A DNA stretch of 64,000 bases from Isoperla grammatica (lineage: Eukaryota > Arthropoda > Insecta > Plecoptera > Perlodidae). The position numbers and the translations under genes are program-made. The DNA lies in assembly GCA_945910005.1 (NCBI GenBank), contig OX246743.1:10832587-10896586 (forward strand). The letters run 5' to 3'. Below the pieces are notes generated by a model. The model did not search any database. It had not been told where the DNA came from and was given only the letters and a program-made list of their open reading frames with translations. Of the stretch, positions 1-11,371 are shown piece by piece. Every line of letters begins with the position of its first letter. The first letter of the stretch is position 1.

Positions 1-599
1 TGTCCGCCATTGCGTCACGTGACCTTGACTGAGCGGTGACAATGGCCGCCTTGCCCCCCTAGACCCACACATCCCGACTACGCACTGTCTAGTGTCTCTC
101 AGTGCGTGTGTCCACCATTGCGTCACGTGACCTTGACTGAGCGGTGACAATGGCCGCCTTGCCCAACAGACCCACATATCCCGACTACGCACTGTCTAGT
201 GTCTCTCAGTGCGTGTGTCCGCCATTGCGTCACGTGACCTTGACTGAGCGGTGACAATGGCCGCCTTGCCCCCCTAGACCCACATATCCCGACTACGCAC
301 TGTCTAGTGTCTCTCAGTGCGTGTGTCCGCCATTGCGTCACGTGACCTTGACTGAGCGGTGACAATGGCCGCCTTGCCCAACAGACCCACATATCCCGAC
401 TACGCACTGTCTAGTGTCTCTCAGTGCGTGTGTCCGCCATTGCGTCACGTGACCTTGACTGAGCGGTGACAATGGCCGCCTTGCCCAACAGACCCACATA
501 TCCCGACTACGCACTGTCTAGTGTCTCTCAGTGCGTGTGTCCGCCATTGCGTCACGTGACCTTGACTGAGCGGTGACGATGGCCGCCTTGCCCAACAGA
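1..599. repeat. Tandem satellite, 107/108-bp unit, about 5.6 copies, cut by window edge
   Basis: The core GTCACGTGAC recurs at 14, 122, 229, 337, 444 and 551, giving spacings of 107 or 108 bp. Units are almost identical and differ mainly by an alternation of CCCCCTAGAC and CCAACAGAC after GCCGCCTTG. The array is already in progress at base 1, so its full length is unknown. Each unit carries a perfect 10-bp E-box palindrome and an ATGGCCGCC motif. A 94-residue minus-strand open frame inside it is a by-product of the repetition. Confidence 0.95.
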
Positions 600-2670
600 C
601 CAACCCTTTGCACGGTCGTTGCTCAAGATGTATGGAAATAGCGAACTGCCTCGCGCGACCACTTTGAATTTAATTAAGCTAAGCATTCTAAAAGTTGGTC
701 GTACATCATTCTGTCGTGAGAGTGTATATACGTAATCGTTCTATGCTCTCAATGTCTTTTTATATGTATCTAAATCTGTTTAAACTAATGGAAAAGAAAC
801 GCGTTTCTGGGTGTATTTATAGGTATTGATGCGTAGATAGACATCAATGTTCATTTGTATACCATGGACGTGGTTCGAAGTTTGTTAAACACCGATTAAT
901 GGTTGATATGGGGACTAAACTTTCGGCGAAACCGGACCTTATAATTTTAACTGCGTTATGAGGACATATTTATACGTTCATACTCTTTACACAAATACTT
1001 AACATGGTTTTACCTTTACACAGAATACAACGTTTTTTAGTACAAACATTTTTATAACTAAACAAACCACGATTGGAAAATGAACTTCCTACGTCTTATT
1101 CAGAAGTTAGTAAAATTAATTAATTACATTACACCATACTTAATAGACAATGGTGGTAAACGCATCATGTTATAATCGAGGCGATGAGTGCATGATACAA
1201 TATGCATAAAAACAAAGGCACAAGCATCCAAACCCAATAGTTAACCGTGGTCTCTAAATGGACAGTAATCGTTAGAATTAAAATTGAAAACATTGCATGA
1301 GTGACCACAAATTTCACAGTACTAACCAATGAGCTTCTTTCGATGAGCAACATGTTATGTTTCGAGTATATGCATAACAGTGACTTGAGGGTACTTTGCC
1401 ATATGCATGCACGGCATCGTCATGATGTATGGGCTAATGTGTGTATTGCGTGTGTTGTGTCTTTCAACATCATAACATGATCTATTGAAACCTCTGATCG
1501 GTCGGCGCCTCGCTCACTTCATTTATTAACCGTTTGAAGACCCTGAAGAGTGATCATAAGTTATTTTACTGTCATGTGTCGGTAAATAGCGTTTATCTGT
1601 ATAGTTAATAATAGCGTTGGAACGTAACGTAGCTTTGAAGAAGATCATTCTATAGTGACACTTTTGGGTTTAGTTTTAAATATTAAATTGGAAGAAAATA
1701 GACCCTTTGGATAAAATTGCACATTATTGGAGAAAATAATTGTTTTGTAGGGAAGTTTCGTTTTCATTAGATAAGTGTATCTTTAAGGTGTGCGACAAAA
1801 AAATCAAGGGTAGATGAGAATAGCTATTTTCTGTAACAACTCTTCTGCTCTCATTTTGTATCCGATATAGTAACTGATAGTTATTTTTGATAAACGCATG
1901 TATCGGATTGATTCAGAAATTAGATTTAGTGCAGAAAGTTTGTTGGATTAGTCATGTTCTTTCCTACTCTTGATTTACTCATGTCTGCGAGTGTATATAT
2001 GAGCACTTTATTATTTCAAACAATAGAAATTAACACCCGAAATATGGCTAATTTAGCCCAATAGAATATGTGAATCCGTAAATATTTCAGGAGATAATCG
2101 TTGATGACTATCAAGTCTAGTATAGTTAATTTCACGAAAGGGTTGTTTAATAGTATTATAAAAATAGTTGAAAACGAAAGAAAAGAAGAAATTAAAACGG
2201 TGACATATTGGAAACAAACCAGAAACAATGTTTTCACAAAAGACCGTACTAAAGTAATTTTAAATATTGAGCAATTTCAGGGTACGGTTAGTTTATTAGG
2301 CGCGTTGTATTCTGTCGCAGCCACGTATCCGAAATCGATAGATTTTCATTAAAATGTAACAGCAAACACAGCCAGCCCAACGGTGACAAAAAAAAACTGT
2401 GTCAAAACTGGTTAACGTGAATTTATGACATACATTAGGTAAATGAGCTGGGCTTTAAAAGCTTTGGCTAAATGCAAAATAGGTAAGTTTTGGTCGTTCA
2501 TCATTGCGTGTGATTGTATTGTATGTGGACGAATACAGTCACATTAGGTTTGAGTTCCGATTAGGAATATATTCAAATTAAAACCAAACATTTTAGTCAT
2601 CTATGGAAGAAAAATGACAGGAATACTGAGGTAAAAGGAAAGTAAAATTAAGAAAACAGAACATTTACAA
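600..2670. other. AT-rich stretch without recognisable gene
   Basis: Only short frames (under 85 codons) occur, without recognisable protein features. I see no tandem repeat or long inverted repeat here. It could be intergenic or intronic. Confidence 0.5.
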
Positions 2671-2815
2671 GTTGGAATTCATAGTCGGCCCCTACACCTA
2701 GGGGCGCCCATTGTTACTAAGGTAACAATTGTTTGCATGTTATTTCCCATAAACAAAACAAATCCATAGAAACAATGGGTGCCCCTAGGTGTAGGGGCCG
2801 ACTATGAATTCCAAC
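2671..2815. mobile_element. Foldback (MITE-like) element with ~45-bp inverted arms
   Basis: The left arm starting GTTGGAATTCATAGTCGGCC at 2671 is repeated in inverse orientation at 2771-2815 with about one mismatch over 45 bp. The loop of about 55 bp contains a small palindrome GTTACTAAGGTAAC. No clear target-site duplication is visible, so the superfamily is not assignable. The arm core GGCCCCTACACC resembles a motif seen singly at 10858. Confidence 0.8.
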
Positions 2816-4430
2816 CTTATATTCATACTTTTGTATTCGTATATTCAAACAATAATGAACGAATGAACAAGCATGCAAAATTTTGCTTTATTTCGATTTC
2901 AGTTTCGAAAATTATTTTGAAAAAAAAACTCTTTGTATACATCGGTATTATTACTTTCCACTCACTAAAATGATGCAAGATATATTCGGCACTAAATGTT
3001 GCAGATATGATCTCTGGCGGCGAAATTGTGAAGTAATAGCTAGAGGGCAACAGAGCCGCTGGATGTCATTTTGTCAGTGTTTATATGAGAATGGCAACGA
3101 TTCCAAAGAAACATAAGCGATATTGTTGCGTCAGTGAATATCCAGCTTTGCTGGATATTTGCTGGTTGCGTTTTGTATCCAAGATGCCTTTGAAATTATG
3201 AGGATTTTGGATCAGGGGACACACCAAGTATCCGAAGGTCCGAAGTTCATGTTCTGATCATAATGTTAATTAACCACATGCAATGAAAAGGCCACCGATT
3301 AACACTGCCTCTCTTTCATTGAGGTTCCTTTGGGCTCTATTTGCTTTCAAACATGTGTATATTTCAGAATAAAGTTAAAAACTTACTTTGCGCAATAACA
3401 TGTTTAGGCGGATCCATGATCTCCTGTCAGTTTGTTACCCTCTAACTGTCAGCCATGTTGTGCAGCAGTGGTGCTGTCTCTTGACACATTTAGTGTCGAA
3501 TTGTCTCAGGTTTGCGTGTGTGTGTCTTAGCTCACGCATAGTTCGGGTCACTTTTAGCAGAGCCAACAAAATGCGGTTTAATTAATAGTGGCTACCAAGA
3601 AATACCCCGAAAAGACGCTACCCAATATTTGCATTTTTTCATTTATCACTCGCCGCAGTTTTCAGCATAGCATAATACTTGTTAATAATTACGAAATAAT
3701 CTAATCCTCGTTAAAATTCTGAAAAAAATATTGGATACTTGCCCAAACCCTTCTTCACCGCAGTCTCAACAAAAATGTATCTGTCTGAATAAATTGCGGC
3801 AAGTTTTTATTTACTCCACAGAACGAGCTAATCAAGACGTTATCGAGTTACGAAGGCAAAGTTTCGGTTCGTTTTACGAACATTCAAATCATGTTCTATA
3901 AAACATTTTCTCAATTTAAATCTACTGTGTATTCCATTTTATTTCTACATATCAGACAAGACAGCTACATTTTCCTATTTAGTAGATTAGGTTTGTGGAA
4001 TGGTTGGAAAGGAATGTAAAAATATAAACCAAATAATGTATTGCCTTTACTACGGAAAATCTAAAAAAAAAATCCTGGTTCTAGCAGTCATGAATATTGT
4101 GTTTGTTTTATGTAGGGGATGTCTATGGATCCAGACCCTATATGGAAACTATGGTGTTTTGTTTTATAATCCAAAATAATAATATCACAACAACAATATC
4201 AATATCAGCACAATAACAGCAACCATATCAATATCATCAGTAAAAACCCTAGCGTAAAATGCAAATAAAGTATTCCATACACTTAATAAGACAATGTGGT
4301 ATCCTAATCAACGTAACTACTCTGTTCACTTATCCGTGATATAACAAACCTATCTATGACATCCTACATGTTTACTCGCATGGATCACAAAACCTCTCAT
4401 ATGTCGTGGTAACACATTTCCCCTCCGGTA
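2816..4430. other. AT-rich stretch without recognisable gene
   Basis: No supported gene, array or paired inverted repeat was seen. A run of CAA/ATC-rich sequence lies near 4180-4240. Confidence 0.45.
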
Positions 4431-4510
4431 TTATAATAATAATTAGTATTTATTTATCCAACAACAGAATTTACAATTCCAGGCACAATTAGATATAATA
4501 TAATACATTG
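4431..4510 (-). mobile_element. 3' tail fragment of a non-LTR retrotransposon family
   Basis: Read on the minus strand this matches the plus-strand segment near 41990-42077: both have CTGGAAT, then a variable T-rich stretch, then TTCTG, TGTTGGATAAATAAATA and TAATA-type repeats. A shared short sequence ending in a simple AT repeat is typical of LINE 3' ends. No coding part is attached. Confidence 0.4.
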
Positions 4511-4643
4511 ATAGGTACTCATTAATACATTTGTTTTAATAAAATAAACAAACACTCACTATTAAAACGACTTATTAAAAAAAGGCACCAACTAATTGGT
4601 AAGCGGTAGCTATAACAACTGACCCCACCTTTGTCATTGCTTG

Positions 4644-4651
4644 TGACGTCA
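4644..4651. promoter_or_regulatory. CRE palindrome TGACGTCA overlapping a CACGTG E-box half
   Basis: The sequence TGTGACGTCACGTG contains the full CREB/ATF palindrome overlapping CACGTG. The same 14-mer recurs at 27462-27475, and a near copy lies at 29854. Function is unproven. Confidence 0.35.
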
Positions 4652-4960
4652 CGTGAATACTCCCCATAGCACAAACCCCTGTGTAAAATAGCAGAGTTAC
4701 AGAGTAGAGTAGTTTAGTTTCCAATTTTGTATATCCACAACAAGATTTGGTATATGCGTACGGTTTGACTCTTTGGGTACACGCCCCTTTTTTAAGTATT
4801 TCGAAATTGGTTTAGGAGAAACTATATGTTTCCATTGTTCCTTCTTCAATCTTTACATATATTTTCACTTTTCAACTAGAAAAACTTATAAATATTCCAG
4901 TTCGTAAGACAATATGATATCGTGACTACCGTTTTCACTAAAGGAAGCGCCAATTACAAT

Positions 4961-5314
4961 TGTCGGCATCGTGGTCGTAATTGTGATCGTCAGTATTGTA
5001 CAGTATCACCCTGTACCTAACCTCGCAGGCCTGGTCCCTGGTCTTAGAATCCAGACTTCCCTCACCCCCGCATTCCTGAGTGGTGGGCCAAGGACGCAGC
5101 TGGCGAGGGAGGAAGCCAGTGGTCGTCAGACCGTCAAACTAACAACAAGTGTGTGTGTGTGTTTGCAAACTTCTCTTTTAGATCTATAGTGACTAGTGAG
5201 TTAATTCAGAAAATCCATCATATATCTAATTGTAATTAATAATAAACAATAAATAAAACATTTGTATCAGTGAACACCAAATATATTTAATCATAATCAT
5301 AAGAAAACATCACA
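4961..5314 (+). mobile_element. Candidate LTR of a Gypsy-type retrotransposon
   Basis: The right boundary is well marked: CA at 5313-5314, one spacer base, then a tRNA-Lys-type primer-binding site. Two AATAAA polyadenylation signals (5241 and about 5252) lie 60-70 bp before the end, as expected for an R-U5 junction. The left boundary at TGTCGG (4961) is a guess from the TG...CA rule, because no second LTR is present for comparison. The rest of the element appears deleted. Confidence 0.5.
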
Positions 5315-5315
5315 T

Positions 5316-5327
5316 TGGCGCCCAACG
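5316..5327 (+). other. Primer-binding site, tRNA-Lys type
   Basis: TGGCGCCCAACG matches the primer site complementary to the 3' end of a lysine tRNA that many LTR retrotransposons use. It sits one base after a CA dinucleotide, the normal LTR-primer site spacing. This is the strongest single clue that an LTR element was here. Confidence 0.65.
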
Positions 5328-5441
5328 TAATCGAACATTGTATAAGTAAGTGCGGTTTCGCCAACGACCATACGTGTGCGTGAAAAACAAATACTTTTGA
5401 CTTTTTTTTATTACTTGCTACGTGCTTGTTATTCGTGTGTC

Positions 5442-5558
5442 ATGGTGAAGCCAAAGTCTACTGGTCCGGCCAGTAATGTCGAGGACGCAACTGCCTCCAC
5501 ACAACCCCCGGTTCTCATCTCTTCTCACATTTTCTCTTCTCACATTTTCTCATGCTAA
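5442..5558 (+). pseudogene. Truncated gag-like start of the LTR element
   Basis: An ATG at 5442, about 115 bp after the primer site, opens a 38-residue frame. It starts MVKPKSTGP, continues with a polar Ala/Ser/Thr/Pro-rich stretch, then runs into a short duplicated CTTCTCACATTTT segment and a stop. The position after the primer site and the composition would suit the first residues of a Gag protein, but no capsid or zinc-knuckle sequence follows. It is best read as a relic of gag; the assignment rests on context only. Confidence 0.3.
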
Positions 5559-5863
5559 ATCATTACAACGTTCACACTACAATTTTATTGTGACCAGCGC
5601 CATAAGAACCCTGTGTAAGTTAACGCGTTCACGATTTCCGGACTGCGATTGCGATCCCGATACCGACAATTGATGGTCGGGGCTTTACTCGAGACTAAAC
5701 AATGAAACCTTCTCTCAACGACATCCTAAAAGTTTACCCGCATTAATGAGAGTATTTGTTTAACCGGTCGGTCGTCGGAAACAGCAGCAGCTCAATATTG
5801 ATTACATTGGCCAAGAACGAGAAAGTTCTGGCCCGACGCCAACTCTCCAGCCTCAAGGTACGA

Positions 5864-5945
5864 TGACGTCACCGCACAGCTGTTGATGACGTCATTAACG
5901 ACTATGACGACGTTGTTTACTTCGAACGGGAAAGCTGTGACGTCA
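5864..5945. promoter_or_regulatory. Cluster of three CRE palindromes
   Basis: TGACGTCA occurs at 5864, 5887 and 5938 within 82 bp, with other ACGAC/ACGTT CpG motifs between. Three palindromic 8-mers this close are unlikely by chance in AT-rich DNA. It may be a promoter or enhancer, but no adjacent exon is recognised. Confidence 0.4.
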
Positions 5946-6224
5946 CTATTATGTGCAGGCATCGTTCGGCGCTGATTGAGGGAGTTCGTATGGAGTATTT
6001 TGCTCAGTGTTCAGGTGGGAACGATCAAGGAAATGCTTACGGGGTGGTTTTAAGACTTATAGGGGTAAAAGTGTAATATTAGAATAGTAGTAAGTTGACT
6101 TAATATAAGAATTCTTGCGCTTAAGAAATATTTAAATCCAATAGTACCAAAATAATTTGTACTTCTCTTTTTCCCACCCTCAACTTAAAACAGGTATATT
6201 TTGGATAATATAACTTACGACCTG

Positions 6225-6355
6225 GAATAGTGAGCCAATGAGACGAAGACTTAATTTACAATGTGTGGTAGAACGTCAGGCATCTGTAGTTTTTCGTTGA
6301 AACAGCTTGCATGAGAGTAATGTAAATAAGAATCTAAGATCGGTACACGCGACTT
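6225..6355. repeat. Dispersed repeat, copy 1 (partner at 8390)
   Basis: It shares the order AATGAGAC, AATGTGTG, AGAACNYCAGG, TTTCRTTRAAACAG, TTGCATGA and CTAAGRTCGG with 8390-8530. Both copies lie on the same strand. Element type is unknown. Confidence 0.45.
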
Positions 6356-6447
6356 CTTAAAATGGGGCTAAACCCCTCTTAGTATTTACTCTACGTATTG
6401 TGGGAAACCACGAACCCAGCGATGGGTGTTGTCTAGAGACATTCAAT

Positions 6448-6475
6448 CTTCTTCTTCTTCTTCTTCTTCTTCTTC
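6448..6475. repeat. (CTT)n microsatellite
   Basis: About nine CTT units. On the minus strand this gives an arginine run in a chance 61-codon frame, which I do not regard as a gene. Confidence 0.95.
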
Positions 6476-6985
6476 GCGTTGTACGTACTTGTTTCACAGT
6501 TGATTTAAGACGGTGTGTTGCCCAACCTACAACCTCAAGCAAGGCGTAATTTCTAACGGTTTCAACAGCTGCAGATTACCCTCCATTCCTTCAAAGTTAT
6601 TGCAAGGAATTGAAAATTACGCAACTCCCTGGAGAATGTAATGTACTATTTTAAAGATGTTGCTAAATTTCAACAATAACGTTTTTTTTAAACGATTGTT
6701 TTTAATTTTGAAAGTGAATAAGTAAAAGTTCGCAATATTTTTTAAATTGAGCACTAAATTCTCACGACAATGGCACTATTGTTAATTCCACGCGACAATT
6801 TAAGGGTTGGAAATCGTTCATTAGGAAGGGAATTGACGATACGCCGTCTAAATATAAACCAATATGAAACCACAGCAGACATTTTTTTGTTTGATCTTTT
6901 CACTTCTTCAGCTACGTCCAAGTAGCTATTATTACATTTGTGTGGTATTACTACTACTTGTTATGTATATACTTGTCTCGAACAA

Positions 6986-7099
6986 TTACAGATATTTTCG
7001 TCATAGACGATAGATTCGTGGCCAATCAGCGAGCCTACTGAGGAAATACTGATCGCTGATTGGCCAAGAGCTCCGCGTCTATGACGAAAGCATCTGTAA
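6986..7099. mobile_element. Palindromic MITE-like element
   Basis: The left arm TTACAGATATTTTCGTCATA and its inverse copy at the right end (TATGACGAAAGCATCTGTAA) pair over at least 25 bp. The arms also share GGCCAATCAGCG nearer the centre, so almost the whole 114 bp folds back. The terminal motif ATGCTTTCGTCA is shared with the element at 36082-36206. No target duplication is evident. Confidence 0.7.
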
Positions 7100-8389
7100 G
7101 GTTTTCTCATCGGGACACGTATATCTAATATCAGCAACATTCAAAGGTTTGTACACAACGCAGGGACGAGAGCTTGCGGCGATCTGACAGAGACAATATA
7201 CATACTTGCAGCAGTAGCGAAACGACGAGGGTAAACTTAGCGTCGTCACGACCAAATAACCCAAACACTATCAAGAACAGAGTATTATTAATAGTTCGTA
7301 GAGCATTAAGGCAGAAAGCCAAACCGTACACTAAGAAGAGAATAGAATGTCTAACAAAGAGGACTGTAAACAGCGCATCGCATCGCACATGACGGAAGAG
7401 AAGAGAGAAGAATGTGTTCAAGTAGGAGAGACTCATTCGTGTATGAGTATTTTCAGAAGAATAAAGACATGAGTATGAAAGTTGACTATAAATTCCTTTC
7501 AAGAACTACAGAAATATGAACATAAACTCGTGGTGAAAAACACAGAAAATCATGGTCATGACTTAACCAGGTTGTAGATTATTTCTTTGGCTAAGAACAG
7601 ATTTTATAATTATAGACAGGAAAGTAGTCTCAAAAACCGGAAATATGTAGTAAAGATGTTTGAAATACCCTAGGCCTAGAGCTATAGAACACAAAACACC
7701 CCATGATTGTTTTGAGGAAAGAGAGAATTATATAATGGGTATAATTTCCATTTTGTCCATGTTGGGGATGTTAAGCCCAAATATCATTATCAAAGCGATC
7801 TGTACTTTGGTAATCTCTACAATGTACCAAACCATAATTATTCCCAACAAAGAGAGGTAAAATCCCAAATATCAATGTGAGTATCAAGAACACATGGTAA
7901 TACAATCCGTACGTTAACGAGGACTAACCTCGATCACTTCTTAACGTCTGTCTTGTTTACGCGAAGATCGCGTGGACTAGATAGACTATAACCAAAACGC
8001 GCCAAGTTTTATATAAAAGGTTATTCGCTTCCTGACGTCACAGCGAAACTGTTTACTACGTCATCAAAGATCGGTTTTCAAATGGAACACATTTTTCAAG
8101 GTGGATTTTTTTCTTTTAACGTGACAAATGGAAAGACGATGACATAGAAATATCTTTTCTTTGGTAGACCACTTTGACTTGGAAGTTGGTTCCTAACAAC
8201 TCTAGAGTGGCGCATTACGTCATTCTAAACATTATACCCGAACGTTATCAGTCAAATAGCTGCGAGTCCAATATTTAGGGCCTACCAACATAATATCAAA
8301 GTCTCTAGTTTCTTTTATCTACTTGAACCAGGTCCATTAGGGATTATTTACGAGCCATGGGTTGAATGCATAAACATTCCTAACACAGC
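7100..8389. other. No recognisable gene; one CRE palindrome
   Basis: Overlapping frames at 7131-7502 (minus, 123 codons) and 7174-7392 (plus) have no recognisable features and look like chance. TGACGTCA is present at 8033. GCCCAAATATCATTATC at 7775 resembles the SINE 3' terminus seen at 46590, but no SINE body is recognisable upstream. Confidence 0.4.
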
Positions 8390-8596
8390 GGGCGTAGCTA
8401 ATGAGACTCGTGCTCTTACTTAGCGGAACACTTCCTTTACGAATGTGTGAAAGAACACCAGGAATGTCTTGAGTTTCATTAAAACAGCGTGCATGAAGGG
8501 CAGCAGATAACGGTCTAAGGTCGGCAAGGGACAATACTTCCATTGGGGCAGCAGATAACGGTCCTAGGTCGGCAAGGGGCTATACTTCCATTGGGG
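8390..8596. repeat. Dispersed repeat, copy 2, ending in a 48-bp tandem duplication
   Basis: The left part is similar to 6225-6355. From 8501 a 48-bp unit beginning CAGCAGATAACGGTC is present twice (8501-8548 and 8549-8596) with few differences, so it is a recent local duplication. Confidence 0.6.
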
Positions 8597-9757
8597 CCAG
8601 TATATTACGGTATTGTTGATTCAAGTTAGAGATTGTGGAACCGTTTATAGATTCCGAGTTATTAGTTGATTAACTGGAAGGGGAGAGAGGGGGGTGGGCG
8701 CCATCTTTCATCTATAACGGTCAACACGTTCAGCCACGCACCGTTGGAATAGCGTGATTTATTGCAATCGACTCGTTTTAGTATTCGACTAAACAGCTAC
8801 TTTTTATCACCTCTATGTATTTCAGAACTATAAATCTAGTTCAGTGGAAAATGTGCGAATCGTCTTTCTTCGTTATTATTTTTCTTGGTTATTTGAGTCA
8901 TCAGCACCTATGGATAGTTTATTTTTAGTTAGATCGCACTTTTGTGTGCATAGTGAGTATGGACGATGCGGCTAAACGACGATAGCGGATTCGACAAACT
9001 GAATAATAAGGGCATAATCCACGGCCTAATAAATGTCTTGACGAAGATAAATGATAAATACATGTATGTATAGTTTACCCACTTCAATAAACTTACTTTC
9101 ATTATAACAACCACTAGTTAATTTTGCTTGTCACTTTACTTGGGCTTGTAATACCATGCATAAGATACATCAGCATATAGTTTTAGATTACATTGTTACT
9201 GTCAGATAAGTTTAAGGTAACACACAAGAAATAGTACTTGCTTGTGGTTACCTTTTTACAATGTTGGCATAAAGTATAAAAACTGCTCTTAATTTAATCT
9301 GAAGTTATACTAATTTCATTTCGTTTATCATTTTTTTAATGTAAACGTTACTGATTGTAGTTAATAATAATTAACATTTTAGCATCAATATGTTTTCTTT
9401 ACGCACACGTTTTGATGTATATAGACTTTATATATTCATAACATCTCTTATAATACTTCTAGCTTTCTTAATAAAGTTGCAACTATAATAAATGTCTTAC
9501 AACTATACAATAGAACCTTTAGTTACAATAGAATACATGGGAAGGTCTTCTGTGAAGTCATCAATGGAGACATTATATCAAGTAATTCAGCTTTAAATCA
9601 ACGTGGCGGATTTGACTGTGTTCTTCTTTGTACACGATGTGACATTATGTAACACGCTCAGTAGAAATAGATCAAAACATGTTCCATTCATACAATCTTT
9701 TGTCAAGTCTAATACACTAATAATAGGTTCAACTAAATTTATACGAATGCTGGTCTA
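8597..9757. other. AT-rich stretch without recognisable gene
   Basis: Only short chance frames. No array or inverted repeat was found. Confidence 0.45.
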
Positions 9758-10030
9758 AAAATAAAACATTTTCGTAGGAATCCTGAACACCAGCATTACT
9801 TAATATTCCCCTTTCAAAACGCCACTGTTTAGGTATGTTAGTGTACTTGGATAATGTGGAAGGAATGCTTGAAAGTTATCTTATATAACACAAATTCTAA
9901 TTGTGATTGAAGAAAACCCCGTAAAAGTTTCAACCAGGATTTTATGTGACTGGAATTGAACCGGGATCCTATCGAACTATAGTCTCGCGTGTTGCCGCTT
10001 AGCCACCTCTGTCTGTAACGATGGTATACA
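9758..10030 (-). mobile_element. tRNA-derived SINE, family 2, copy 1
   Basis: On the minus strand the 5' part has a tRNA-like A box (GTGGCTAAGCGG) and B box (GGTTCAATTCC) about 45 bp apart, as in an RNA polymerase III promoter. A non-tRNA body follows, with GGTTTTCTTCA, then CATTCCTTCC and ACACCAGC. The same order is seen at 40643-40890, which supports a dispersed SINE family. Exact ends are uncertain and no target duplication was found. Confidence 0.6.
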
Positions 10031-10043
10031 TCTAACATACTAA

Positions 10044-10189
10044 GGGCCGGTATTTCAATGTCCAGTTAAAGTGTCAAGTAAATTTAATTGTCAGGTAAGC
10101 CCAGTTTGGTGTATTTCTATTGGCCGTTGTCATGGTGAAAACAATTTAACTGTAAGGTAGATTTTAACTGGACATTGAAATACTGGCCC
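10044..10189. mobile_element. PIF/Harbinger-like MITE with TAA target duplication
   Basis: The ends are GGGCCGGTATTTCAATGTCC and its inverse, with arms of about 27 bp and one mismatch. TAA flanks both sides (10041-10043 and 10190-10192). A three-base TWA duplication with GGGCC-starting inverted repeats is characteristic of the PIF/Harbinger superfamily. At 146 bp it has no coding capacity and must depend on a transposase supplied elsewhere. Confidence 0.75.
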
Positions 10190-11118
10190 TAAGAACAAAT
10201 AATTTGGATTAGTTAAGATAATGTAAAGAATTTATTTTTGTAGTACATTACATTATTATATTGAACACATGGCCACACAACAAAAAATGGCGAGGTTCGA
10301 TTACAAATCGTTCTTCCACCTAACTTGTGAGTAAAAATAGATACAGAATATACAGTAGGTTCCTTATTGTAATAATTTTCAATCTGCAAGAAGTAAATAG
10401 ATAAATAAATGTGTGTGTATGTACTATGAAAAAAAGGCAATAGAAAAAAGAAAAGAGTAGATAAATGGTATATGTGAAGATTGTGATAGCAGTTAATAAA
10501 AACATTTTAATGTTTCAAAATTGATCAACGACCCTTAGATAGAGCTAGTCACGGCCATCTAGATCTTTAATGACAACAATGCACAACAGTGATATAATGC
10601 ACTTTAACCATCTTTAAATTATCAAGTACACTATAGATAGAATTAATCACGTCCCTCTAAATGGTTTGCTTTGTGAGAACTAATCAATGTCGTAGTAAGG
10701 ATTCTCTAGCAGGTATCGCTTGATCTTCGCCTTAAAGTTGACGTACAAAGTGTCAAGTTTAATTACACAGAGAGTTTATTGAAAAGTCTTCTGCCCATCT
10801 AGTGTACCTATGTGTCTTTCTAGGTAGACTTTTCTACAAGAAATATTATTATTTTAAACCCGGCCCCTACACCAAATAGGACTCAACACCGCTTACAACT
10901 GGTTTAAAAGAAATGACACTGTTTATAATCGTCAATGAAACAAGACTTACAATAAAAACCACAATTTAGATTTAACTGTAAAAAAAAAATGAATAATATG
11001 GTTTTAAACTTGAAGCAAAATAATGATATGAAATAGGAAAGTATTTCGTTTCGTTGGGTAATGTTCCATAACACTGCTGCTCTATGTTATCATATTCATG
11101 AATAATTTATAATGCGTC
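10190..11118. other. AT-rich stretch without recognisable gene
   Basis: Nothing recognised except the 17-nt motif ACCCGGCCCCTACACCA at 10858-10874, a member of the tRNA-3'-end-like motif set. Confidence 0.45.
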
Positions 11119-11371
11119 TTGCATCTCTATTGTTTTACCATGTAACATGAATCGTGTGCATTTTGCATCTCCAATTGTTTTACCGTGTAACATGCACCTT
11201 ACATCTCATGATACATTTCGTAAAATGATCCTGCATCTCCTGTTGTCTCCTCATGTAGCATGGACTGAACAATGACGTCACTGTTTCCATAGTAACGGAT
11301 ACACCTCTTGTCTGCATTGTCGTGTCGTGTAACATGGAGTCAACAATGACGTCATTGTTACCATGGTAACC
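11119..11371. repeat. Degenerate short tandem array with paired CRE and X-box palindromes
   Basis: Four diverged units share TTGCATCTC, YTRTTG and TGTARCATG. The last two units each contain TGACGTCA (11273, 11347), then two bases, then an RFX X-box-like site: GTTTCCATAGTAAC at 11283 and the perfect palindrome GTTACCATGGTAAC at 11357. The matching two-base spacing in both copies shows that the pair was duplicated as a block. Confidence 0.55.

Noticed and set aside
6357..6542. Arginine-rich peptide
   Set aside because: The arginine run is a CTT microsatellite read on the minus strand.
7131..7502. 123-residue minus-strand frame with hydrophobic segments
   Set aside because: Composition is that of AT-rich chance frames, an overlapping plus-strand frame exists, and there is no family signature.
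9948..10018. Functional tRNA gene
   Set aside because: A and B boxes are present, but the cloverleaf is poor and the sequence continues into a SINE body shared with 40643-40890.
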